This document shows, piece by piece, positions 50,801-62,800 of a stretch of DNA of 64,000 bases. Origin of the DNA: Enoplolaimus lenunculus (taxonomy: Eukaryota > Nematoda > Enoplea > Enoplida > Thoracostomopsidae); assembly GCA_030248215.1 (NCBI GenBank), contig JASANG010002214.1, forward strand, positions 434,001 to 498,000, read 5' to 3'. Within the stretch, counting starts at the first letter, position 1, and every line of letters starts with the position of its first letter. A program made the translations under genes and the position numbers. Under the pieces are notes generated by a model that did not search any database, was not told the origin of the DNA, and saw only the letters and a list, made by a program, of their open reading frames with translations.

Positions 50801-53800
50801 TTCTCGCAGCAATAACTGCCATGTGTGAATTGGGCTTAAAATAATTTAACAACTTTAAAAACTAAAATAATTTAAGTATTTTAAAAAATTAAAATTAATC
50901 TCAATTTAAACTAACTTCAAACAGACCATCTTCGATGTGAGTATTAAAATCGAATGCAGGTTGAATTTGTGCTAATATCACAGATCCGTTGATATGCTCA
51001 ACGCGAACATATGCGTTATTTACCCGTATACGAATGAGCTCTGTAGATCGATACAAAGGCAACGAATTCAGTAGTGTAAAACAGCTGCAAATAATCAATT
51101 TCAATGAATGATGCCGAGTAATATCTTAATCTGTTCATTCGAGATGAAAATTTTGTCATGCAAATAGTTCATCAATAGCTTCTGGTGCTAGCTTTAGGCT
51201 GGCATCATATGCCAAATCAGTATCGCATGGCTTGAATAAGTGTACCACTTATCTCCAGCTAGCGATAGGTTTTCAAACGAGCGAACTGAAACAGATGCAT
51301 GCTTAAATACCAGACGCTGGCTAATTGCAGGTAATGTCTTTTTTGGATCAAAAAATTACAGTCGAGCTGAAAATGTTTCGTTAGAGATATTTTTGAGCAT
51401 AAGCTTCAACCTTTAAAATAGCAAGAACGATGCAAAATTAATTTGCATCGTTCTTCCGATTTTAAAATTAAGGTTGAAACAGTAAATAGTATTAGAATAT
51501 TTCTCGATCAGTAATGAGGACCGAACCGTTGAAAAACTTCAGACTGGTCAGGTCAGCATCACTAATAGAGACGTATTCTAAAACTGCTCAGCCCACGATC
51601 AAAGGTTTTCCTCAAGAATTTTGAACAAGTCCAGGTCCGGTGGTTCAACATCACTCATGGGGCTCAGTAGCTGATACAAAAACGAGGTGGGCACATATTC
51701 TGAGGCGCTATGCGTAATGGTGACAGAAACCTTTCGAGTGAAGCGAGCGAGAAGCAAAATGCAATTTATAATAATTTTAAACGTGGGGAGTAGTAGTATA
51801 TTAGGGACATTATAGACACATCGGATTGCGGATCCGAGAATCCGCAATCCGCTGTGTCTATAATGTCCCTAATATACTACTGTGTGGAACGTTGCGTTTT
51901 TCATAATTCTTTGTTGGAGGGGTCATGGCACCCCGTGACCTTCAGCTGCAACGCCAATCGCTAGCCTGTATTACCGTCTTTCTCCAACGCCAATTGCAAT
52001 AGTTTTGTCTGGATTATGATAATTGTATGGATCATCAGTCTGAAATGAAGTGTCATCTGTATGTTTTTAAACGCTATTTAATAAGCTTGAAACATAAACT
52101 ACTGAAACATTATTCTACTACATGTGCCAGGACGCAGCCAAGGAGATAGTTTTAGGATACAAGTCTCACTTTGAATATTTGCAAAGGGGTTTTTAAACAT
52201 TTTTTCAGTTTAGAACCGAAGGTATCCCCTTCAAAGTGTCATAGAACGTCATCGCTTCCTTTTCAAAATCCTGGCTACGCCCTTCTTATAATGTCTTGTT
52301 TGAATAGGACCCTGTATGAGTCCCCAAAATTTTTTGAAACAGGCTATTTTGCATAATAAAATATGTCATAAAATGCGCTGAATCAATCATATTGCTTCGC
52401 CTCTAGACATGTAAAACCATCCCTGAACAGGCAGCAGGGTACCAACATCGAGACTCTGAGAGGGCATAGAAGCACATGAGAAAAGGCAACACATTGCAAG
52501 CACAACATTTTTGTTAAACGCTTTGCCGACAAAGTTGTCGACAGCATCGGCCGACCATCGTATTAATTCAGGCGTTGTCGCTTAATAAATCAGTGTACGA
52601 GTTTAGCTTCTAGCTTACTGGACTAAGCGAATTTGCTCCGTCAATCAAGTCATTTTCCGTTATGGACTCCGACGTATCGGTCAACACAGCAGTGGAAAAC
52701 GCTAACACCTTCTCTGTGCCAAGTAAAGCTTTTCGTAACCTAAAATAAGCGTAAATTTTAAATTATTTTACCCTATGAACGAGTGCTTCAATAATCGCTG
52801 TCGTGGTTCGAAGGTAACTCTATAGATTTTTAAATAGGGCTTTAAAGATATTTCGGGTTACGTTTTGAACGTATCTTAGGTTGTAAAATTAGGGTATTGG
52901 GTTCAGATTTAGTATCCAATTTTGGAGTTGGTTTCTATGGCAAATCTCACTGTGTTTTATTTCAGACATATTTGTCTTATATTTCAGAATTACTTGTCTT
53001 ATAGTTCAGAAATATTTTTCTTAATCGCTTATAAAACAAAGTCTTAAATTGACGACATGTAGGTGTGAAAATTTTTAGATAAAATATTTCTTAAAAATTT
53101 AAGAAATAAAAGTTTTGAATTCAACACATATATGTCTGTAGTCTGTATCAAGACACAATTGTCGTAAATTTTAGACAATATTTCTTGAATACAAGACAAT
53201 ATATGTTGTGTGTACAGGGCCTTGGCGTAATTTTTGTATCAGTCCTACTTTCATTTGTGAAACATCCACTTACCTTTCACCATAATCAGCCATCACGTCG
53301 CGTTTGCTTGTGCCTGTAATTGCGTCATGGTGCTGAAATAACGCCAAATCCCTCCGAGCAGCGGTGAGTTGAGCAAAGACGTCTGTTACAGCCCCCGCAC
53401 GAACGCTTCGAGTCAGTTTCGGCGACGCGATTGCAAGATTCGAAAATACATCGGCAGCTCTGCAATAGTAAAATGAACCGAAAACGATACGAATAGTAAC
53501 GTTTTCCAAAATGAATATTTTATATTTCATCTGAGAGAAGTTAATTATAAGCCACATTCGAACGCCAGGTCCGTAGAAAATTATATTTCGGGGGCACCGA
53601 GTATTTTTGGTACCCTACAATTGCAAAGAAAGATTGTTTACTTGTGGATCAAATTTATTTTGGGAGCACCAGCCGAATTTTGGAGAGGGCATGTCCCCCA
53701 AGGTCCCCTTCGTGGGAATACTCTTGGATACAGATTAAAATAAACAAAGTTTTAAGCTGTATTAACCCTTTCTCACATGAATATTTTCAATTTCATATGA

Positions 53801-56800
53801 GATATAATTTCAAGGTAAGATTCGATTCGCAGTCTCACGGGTTGGAGGTGTTTACGATGACCACTGAGCTATAGGAGCTTGACGCTCGAGCTCGAGTAGG
53901 CTCTCACGTCTTGTGGAGATTTTGCACTGCGCATATATGTTATAAATGTTAAACACTGCTCGCATTGTGTGTATTGCTCGAACATTATTGCATTTAGTTG
54001 CTCATAGTATACTCTATGAGTGAAAGGGTTATAGATACTAAGTAAGAATTTTTTCATTAACCCTTTCTCACATGAATATTTTCAATTTCATATGAGATGT
54101 AATTTCAAGGTGAGATTCGATCCCCAGTCTCACTGGTGGGAGGCGTTTACGACGACCACTGAGTTATAGGAGCTTGACGCTCGAGCCCGAGTAGGCTCTC
54201 ACGTCTTGTGTAGATTTTGTACTGCGCATATATGTTATAAATGTTAAACACTGCTCGCAGTGTGTGTATTGCTCGAACATTATTGTATTTAGTTGCTCAT
54301 AGTATACTCTATGAGTGAAAGGGTTAAGTGAAAATAAGTACCTTATATGAGATTGAAGCATGCGTTCCATTCGTTTAAAAAATGCACGCGACGTATAATA
54401 ACCGGTCCAAAACTCGTATTCGTTGTCCGAATACGGAAAGAAATCTCCAGTCAGTCGTCGAATTTGTTGCTGCGGCCATACGTCTTTAATCGAGTTGAAA
54501 TATTCAGAAATTGTTCCGAATTTCATCTAAAATCAGCACAAAAAACGATCAAAAATTTATATTCCAAATAAGCAAAACGTCCCATGTTTATGAGTATATG
54601 AAAACTTCGGTGTGTGTGTGTGTGCTTAATTCCGTCTGTAACAAAGCCAAGTTTGTAACTGTCGGTAAATTGAACGAAATATTAATGCCTGAATAGGTTT
54701 TGGTTATCTTTTCACGGGTCTAAGAGCTCCCACTCATCGGATCGATACAGTCACTTCTCTTAGTGTTATTTGAGTAAAATCGTTTATCATCAAATGCTTT
54801 TGTAAGAATTACCCACATGCACTTTTAAGTCAACGAAGTATTCCTTATAGAACCATTTCGAAAATTAGGCTTCGGTTATAGTCGAGCCTGAACAACAAGC
54901 CACGAATTAATATTAACACTGTGACGGTGCTCCAAACCCAAATTGGTCTATCCAGAAATGTCGGGAAGATATATCTCAAATAGTTAATTGATTACGACAA
55001 TAATAACAATATTGTTAAGCTAACACGGACAGCGCTGTAAACCGAATTAGTGACATTTTACCGCCGGACGACTTATCATCCGACAGTGCTATAAGCTCCT
55101 GAGTGTAAGCATAAGCCAAAGCTTAATGGTTGCCGACAAATAGTTGTTGAGTCAACCAGTTGTCGATCTATCAGTTATCGGTCGTCGAGTTGTCGGGCGA
55201 TGAATTGTCCTGATATTGTTCTAACCTCAGCGTTGAGCTCTTGAGCTCTAGGATCGTGATTTACAAAATCCATAATGAGTTTGAAATTTTCATACTGATC
55301 CGACCATTCCACTTGATCCAAATAGCGAAAATCATCACCCAACATAAACAACACATGGTTATGTTTGTAGTTGTCCGCCATTTGACGCAACTGATTTATT
55401 AGCATAGTTGCTCTAGAATTAGCGTCGTAAATACGTTTTAGGCAAAAATTCAAAACTAAAAAATCTGGCATCATCCAGCAGCGAATGTTGGGATCATGTC
55501 ACTGCTACACTACTGCAATTACAGCACTCGCGAAATACGCCAGTTGGCACCCTCTTAGGTAATCTTTTCTTCCCCTGTCGGCAAAAATATATCGACAGCA
55601 TTAAATGTATTTTGTAAGAAAAAAATTTTGTCCCTAAAATCTACATGCTTATGTGCTAATAACTGCGGATTGCGCGCCTGCACTGTTACTAAACCATGTA
55701 CATCTCAGCTTTGGCCAAGTTTAGACCTACAATTATTGTTAGTTTGGTTGGACAGCCAATTTTTGTTTCTGCTCTTTTTTTCGACGAGTATTCGTGTTTA
55801 AATTGAAACAAAACTGTTATCTGTTCATTTGAAGTTTGAGTTTATGGAACAAAATAGCAAAACACATGCTGCGTACTTTACTTTGACGTTTTCTTTCGAA
55901 ATAACCACTGGCGACGGACCTGGACATTGGTATTTTTTGAGGCGTCGAAAGTCAAATTGACAACACACCGTTGGATCAGGACCACACGAATTTAAAACGT
56001 CGTAATGACCGTAGGGTAACGAGCGAACGAACGTATCGAATACTCCTCGGACATCTGTGAATCGTTTTTAAGTTGGTATTAGCAAGAGTCGATGATGCAT
56101 TACTTTAACAAGAGTGCGCAACTGGGTACATTCTGTGTAGAAAAAAATGTACTCGGGACGCGTTGCGTTTTAGCCTTACTCGCCTCTATTGAGAGGGGGT
56201 ACAACCGTGGCGAACCATGACCCTTTATGTATGCGGCGTCAAGCATGGTTCCCTTTATAGTTTAGTTTAGGGGTATTCATTTGATAACGATGCCCCGCTA
56301 TGCAAGGGTGGGTTCGCCTAAAACGCAACGCCAGGTGGTGCATTTTGCACCATTCGGAACCCCAAGAGTCGCACACTATTGTCATAATCCACTCTTGGTA
56401 TTAGCAAGAGCGAACTATGCACGATTTTTGACACGAGTATGCAGCTACTCAACTAAGTACATTCCTTACCGAGGAAGATGCCCAGGTCGAGTTACGTTTG
56501 TGTTTAACGCCCTTCATCTCTGGGTAGTTACCGTTTCGTAAGTGATACAATCTCAGATATTCTGCACGATGTTAATATACTTTTAATATTCTTTGCTAAA
56601 ATTGTCATTTTTCACGTAGCTTTGAACGGAGAAGAAAAGGCAAAAATACAACGTGCGACGGAACATTTTGGATCATCCAAATTACGGTTAGCTGCATACT
56701 TTTGTTTAAAATTAATCTTCCATAAAGGCGAACGTCAGCGGGGTTTCAAGTGTCAAAGCTCAAAAATCCTTTGCAACACAAGAACTCCATTTGAAGTTTT

Positions 56801-59800
56801 TATTGAACGTAACCCCCTTTTTTCTAAATCATGGCTACGCGCATAGTCATCCACCCATACTATTACTTTTAGCATCTCCAAAGTGTAACACTAATTCTAG
56901 TAATGATTGAGGCCAATGTAAAGAACAGGGGCGGCACAGTATTATAAACATATTCCTAAGCCTAAGCCTATTAAACCTAGGTGTAAGAATGACAATATTC
57001 CTAAACCTAAGTTCAAGTCTAAAGCCTCAGCCAAGCAAAAAAATTTGTCTAAAACTTAAGCTTACCCTATTCTAGTCCCACAGAAGAACTTTACGCTCCT
57101 GATCTTTACATGGGCTATGACTGACAACAAAATGTCGAGTCGACAAGATTTCAGATTACAAGATGTCGGGCGACAAATTGTCGTGATACCGTATAAATTG
57201 GCGTTCGTTATTCCGGTTTATTCAATAGCCTCTGTTTTAGTAGGTTCCTCCATGATGGCCTGCATTACGTAATCAGAGGCGGATTCAAAAATTTCTGACG
57301 GGGAGGGCGGACTGGCCAAATGTTTCGAAACGCAAAAATTGTAAGGTGGGACGTTACCATTTAATATCACAAAAAATTTCTGATGGTAAAAATTGTAAGG
57401 TAGGGACCATTTTATCCAAATAAATTTCAGACGGTGACGCGTACGCGTCCCCTCTATCGATTCCATTGCCAGCGATGGGCGGTCTCGGTCTCGTTTTTTG
57501 ACCGAAAACCACCCATTCCTGCCGATAGTGCACATAATTGCGGCCCGATCTGTATAACATTCTGCCGCATACCCCAAGTTTGACGCCAAAGGAATTCTAA
57601 ATCGTGATGGGAGCTCAAAAATTGTTTGATGCCCAATCGAATACGACCTACAACCAGTTGAGTAATTCCGGCTTTTTGAAGCAAAAATGGCATCGTTGGC
57701 GAATAACCGAATGGATCGTTTGACCACGATGTGTTCGGAACAACTCCTAAAAAAACCATTTCGGCAAACAAAATTCAACATTTTGTGCATTTCATGCAAA
57801 ATGCCCTTTTATTCAGCTGAAAACAAATTGTTTCGAAAAATACATAGCTAAATTTACTCGGATAATATCATTTCAAGTTTCCCCCCATGGTATCAATTGA
57901 AGTTCCTTTTTAGTTGTTGGGGTCAATCTTCAATTGATCCCAAATCTTTCCGCAGTATTTATTAATGAAATCTTTAGAATCATATTGTCTCAATTATATG
58001 TAGCACCTATTAATCAAACAAAATTGGAGTAAAAATAAAAGAACCAGGACAGCTAAGCAATCTGAAATTATGTATTATACGGTGGGTTGAACGCAAAAAT
58101 GAGTTTTATATTCAATCTCAACGTTTACTACTGGTTCAAAAGTTACACGACCTATTACCAACGCGTGATTGATGGTTTGGAACCAGCGTTAAACTTTCGA
58201 CTTGCATGAGGGGAAAGGTATAAGGGCAAGAGCAAAGAATAGAAGTTACTTAGTTCATTTACCTAAAGCGTTTGATAGAAATTGATGACCTTCAATTAAA
58301 TTATCAATTGTTGCCCAGTAATACGGCACCGCTTCGTCTGTCATTGTCCACGCACCAGTCAGCAAATCAAACTGGCCGTTGCGGACGAGTCTTAAAAGTG
58401 AAAAAACTAACCAATTGCAAGCTGGTTAGGGGTATATCTAAACAGGCCATGGGGAAGCTGGCCTGTTGAATGAGATTGAGATTAATTTCATCCGTTATCA
58501 CCAAGTTAATAAGTTCAGCTAAGTTGATTTCTGATTAGTACGACCAGAGGTGGAACCGCCTATTACATGGCTCTGCGGCCAATAGCCAGAACCGTGGACC
58601 CATGTATAGAACGGGGCCGGATCGTTTTCTGGAGGGGTTATAATAGAGTCAGCTTAAAAGCTTTAGGCTATTTTTTGCTTAGGCTTAGGTCTAGAAATAA
58701 ACTCATCCATAGGCTTAGGCTTTGGAATATGGTTATACTAGTGTTCCGGTCCTGTTCTATACATGGGCCGAACCGCCGTAGTAGGCATGGCGACAAGACA
58801 GGTTTGACCGGCATAGCTTGCCACAAACATGTTTTTGATGTCGAAAATTCGATGGTACAATGAGATTCAGTAGACAATCAAATGCTCTTTAATCGAAGTT
58901 CCTATCTGGCAAGGCTGCTTGTACTAAAATTGAATTTTTGAAAATATTTCATTTTGACTGCATCAATTGCAACAATTTACATAACAGCGGCAGTAAAACC
59001 AGAATTGAAAACAACGGCAGCCATGGCGAGGCTCGGTTTTTCCTTGTTCAACGGCAGCCATGGCGAGGATCGGTTGGTTTTGCGGCCGACTGGCCCGGCC
59101 GTTTTTTCCTTGTTCAACGGCAGCCATGGCGAGGCTCGGTTGGTTTTGCGGCCGACTGGCCCGGCCGTTTTTTCCTTGTTCAACGGCAGCCATGGCGAGG
59201 CTCGGTTGGTTTTGCGGCCGGCTGGCCCGGCCGTTTTTTCCTTGTTCAACGGCAGCCATGGCGAGGCTCGGTTTTTCCTTGTTCAACGGCAGCCATGGCG
59301 AGGATCGGTTGGTTTTGCGGCCGACTGGCCCGGCCGTTTTTTCCTTGTTCAACGGCAGCCATGGCGAGGCTCGGTTGGTTTTGCGGCCGACTGGCCCGGC
59401 CGTTTTTTCCTTGTTCAACGGCAGCCATGGCGAGGCTCGGTTGGTTTTGCGGCCGACTGGCCCGGCCGTTTTTTCCTTGTTCAACGGCAGCCATGGCGAG
59501 GCTCGGTTGGTTTTGCTGCCGACTGGCCCGGCCGTTTTTTCCTTGTTCAACGGCAGCCATGGCGAGGCTCGGTTGGTTTTGCGGTCGACTGGCCCGGCCG
59601 TTTTTTCCTTGTTCAACGGCAGCCATGGCGAGGCTCGGTTGGTTTTGCGGCCGACTGGCCCGGCCGTTTTTTCCTTGTTCAACGGCAGCCATGGCGAGGC
59701 TCGGTTGGTTTTGCTGCCGACTGGCCCGGCCGTTTTTTCCTTGTTCAACGGCAGCCATGGCGAGGCTCGGTTGGTTTTGCGGCCGGCTGGCCCGGCCGTT

Positions 59801-62800
59801 TTTTCCTTGTTCAACGGCAGCCATGGCGAGGCTCGGTTTTTCCTTGTTCAACGGCAGCCATGGCGAGGATCGGTTGGTTTTGCGGCCGACCGGCCCGGCC
59901 GTTTTTTCCTTGTTCAACGGCAGCCATGGCGAGGCTCGGTTGGTTTTGCGGCCGACTGGCCCGGCCGTTTTTTCCTTGTTCAACGGCAGCCATGGCGAGG
60001 CTCGGTTGGTTTTGCGGCCGGCTGGCCCGGCCGTTTTTTCCTTGTTCAACGGCAGCCATGGCGAGGCTCGGTTGGTTTTGCTGCCGACTGGCCCGGCCGT
60101 GTTTTCATTGTTCAACGGCAGCCATGGCAGCTGGTTGGTTTTGCGGCCTGCCCGGCCGTTTTTTCCTTGTTCAACGGCAGCCATGGCGAGGCTCGGTGGT
60201 TTGCGGCCACTGGCCCGGCCGTTTTTCCTTTTCAAGGCAGCCAGGCAGGCTGTTGGTTTTGCTCATGGCCCGCCTTTTTCCTTTCAACGGCAGCCATGGC
60301 GATTCTCGGTTGGTTTTGCGGTCGACTGGCCCGGCCGTTTTTTCCTTGTTCAACGGCAGCCATGGCGAGGCTCGGTTGGTTTTGCGGCCGGCTCGCCCGG
60401 CCGTTTTTTCCTGGTTTAATTTTGACCCGAACGCATGCTTACTTGATGAGTTTTGCTCGACGTTGTTCGCTGGACGTCGACCACCATTGCTCGAGGAAGC
60501 ATATTTCTGCCCACATAAACGTCATATCCGGATGTTCCGTAAGAAAATCGACTGCCAAATCAATGGTTCGGTTTGTCTTCACAAAGTAACCGCTGAATGT
60601 TTCAAGCCAACCTTGAAAATCAAATACAAGAAGCGGCTCAAAAATTTTCAACAGGGGCATTCAAGTGTATCTAATGACTTACAAGCAAGGTTTAAAATTT
60701 GCTAGGGGGGAGGCAAAATTTTTCCAAGGAGGGCTGAGCCCCCTGCCTACGGGCCCCACCGAAAGGATTGCAGCTATTTCGAACTTTAGTCTAAAATTAA
60801 CTCAGTCAAAGATCAACTTTCAAGCCATAAATCTTCAAACCAGTGGTTAACCACTCAGTGAATTGTTCATTTTTAGCATTTAATTAGTACAATCGTATTT
60901 TAGCATATAACCAAATACAAGTAATTACAGCAAAGGCACGCAAAAAAATTAAAGGCACAGCAAATTTTGGTCAACACAACATTTTGATGGGCCAAATAAA
61001 TTTCTGCATGGACAGCGAGACTGACCACAACAGGGCGGTGTCTTCCTGATGTCCACCGCTTCATAGTGGCTGTCCTGATTTCACTTGTAAACAAATTTAC
61101 AATCATAAATACCTGGATCAACATGGCTATGCGGAACAACAAAGATCTTCAACCTTTGAGGTTTCAACTGCATTATACTGTTGGCAAACATGATCTGATT
61201 TGCAGCTTGACGATACACAATGTCTCCATTATAGTCATTCGCTCCTATGTTTTCTTTTATTTTTAACGTCTGCAATTTGATTAAATTATGATTTAGCTGC
61301 ATAATTTGGCTCCGGTTAAGATTAATTAATGAAAAAAGCGACATTGAACACTAATTACATAAAATACAGTTAACCAAAGCTCGCGTTATCAAAAATTAAA
61401 AATTTAAAAAAATTTGTTTAAATTAAATTTTCATTTAACGTAAACGAAACGACGACTTACCGATATTTCAGCTTCAACCACTTTCGGATGAATGCAAACA
61501 GGATATCTGAAACATCAAAATAAGCTTAACCAGTGAAATTTCTTCAAAAGTCACTCTGATAGTTTCCATGCCCCAACCGATGATGTTTGACCAAAAGTTA
61601 CAAGTTACGTTGTCTTGCATTAAGTCACTTGGTAATTCGTTATTGCATTACACTCACTATATACTATTTGATTCGCGTGGTTAATTTAATAGGTTTCGTT
61701 TTGTTCTCCAGTGTCGGAGTTCAACATAAGCGTCCACACAGAGGATCCACTGAGGAACGTTGATCACCCTTAATTTTCAAGATTGCGTGCCCTGTACGCA
61801 GGCCCGTTAGCCAGCTCATCTTGTCGGGGGGGACTAAATTTTAAGGCATACATGGCTTTTGGTTCACTTACAAGCAAGATTGAATTGACTACGTGCGTGT
61901 TTCTTGGGATCCATAGGTCCCTAAAGCCGCATTGTAGTTTATTGATCAAAAAAACTGATAGACAGGTTTGTGGGTCGCTCAGGATCACCGCCACCACCCT
62001 CATACCCTCGATATGGACAGCTTCACCCCAAAAAGGGTCCCCACAACAAAGAGGGGGCCACATCGTAACAAGATTTGAAACAAAAAATTTGAAAAATATT
62101 TTGATCATCGCGAAAAGTCGCCACCCCGGAATTGTGAGGACAGGGGCATCCTAGCCTGCTGCGGCACTGAGGTCCCTGTCTTAGTAAAATAAACTCTTTC
62201 ACTAAGCAACATCTAAGACGAATTAGTAAAAAAATTGAAACACCAAGCGCGTTCAATTGGCTGTTTTCAACTTGTTCTCTGCTCGCAGGGATGTTAAGAA
62301 AAAGCGGTGAGTTCCACAGCAATTAAATTAGGAATGCTGCATTTTGCCAATTTCCGTTGAACTTCTTACTGTTTTGTTTCTTCGCCGGGTAAATTGGAAG
62401 CTGTTTGTACCGAGTTCAAGTTGTTGTCCTAAAATATTTCATTATTAAAAAGTCTAAAAACCACATGATATTTACTGAAATTAATGTGAACATTTAAAAT
62501 TTTTTTGACATCACACCCAAGCTTCAAGTAATTAATTTTACGAATAAACTTCAAAATCATTTCTAAACATCGTTCAAATACCTTTTGTTTAAATCTTTAT
62601 CACATACTTATTATTAACGCCTTCTGTAGATACTCAACTTTAAGCCGGAATTTTAACTCCGGGTTCCAACGATTTATGCTGTCACAGTTTCACGTATTGC
62701 ACAGATTTAGAACTGCTCATCGCGTAATGATTGCTAAATGCACATCGTGAAGTATGTATTACTTCACGTTAGGATACAGTTGCACGCTACCTGTGGGTAC

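Larger units (their letters stand above)
41897..52739 (-). other. MAN2A: MAN2A exons 12-23: C-terminal beta domains
   Basis: Minus-strand exons in transcript order: 52739-52619, 52039-51975, 51084-50916, 49588-49464, 47730-47634, 46829-46722, 45878-45621, 45197-45056, 44749-44616, 43834-43732, 42899-42727, 42058-41897. Matches include VSLPPLSILPI for the IPPLG segment, FGAYHSVFGGGAYIFK for the WYGT...GAYLF segment and LFYTDAMGYQ for FYTDLNGYQ. Exon 43834-43732 is the least certain: its donor (gtgtga) is weak and its sequence is poorly conserved, but it supplies the phase needed by the next exon and resembles the NHPVIP region. Confidence 0.85.

Noticed and set aside
55441-55500. Upstream extension of MAN2A exon 9 (a Met-Met-Pro start before RIYDANSR)
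   Set aside because: It does not align with the family and its acceptor phases do not fit the preceding exon; the acceptor at 55413 gives exact spacing to GDDFRY.
58938-60705. Very long open frames (up to about 580 codons) on both strands over the 66-bp array
   Set aside because: They exist because the period is a multiple of three and the unit lacks stops. Both strands and several frames are open at once, so there is no evidence for a real protein.
61780-62320. Open frames in MAN2A intron 2 as a separate gene
   Set aside because: No conserved motif or splice structure; the stretch has repeat-like GGGGG and CCACC phrases and overlaps frames on both strands.
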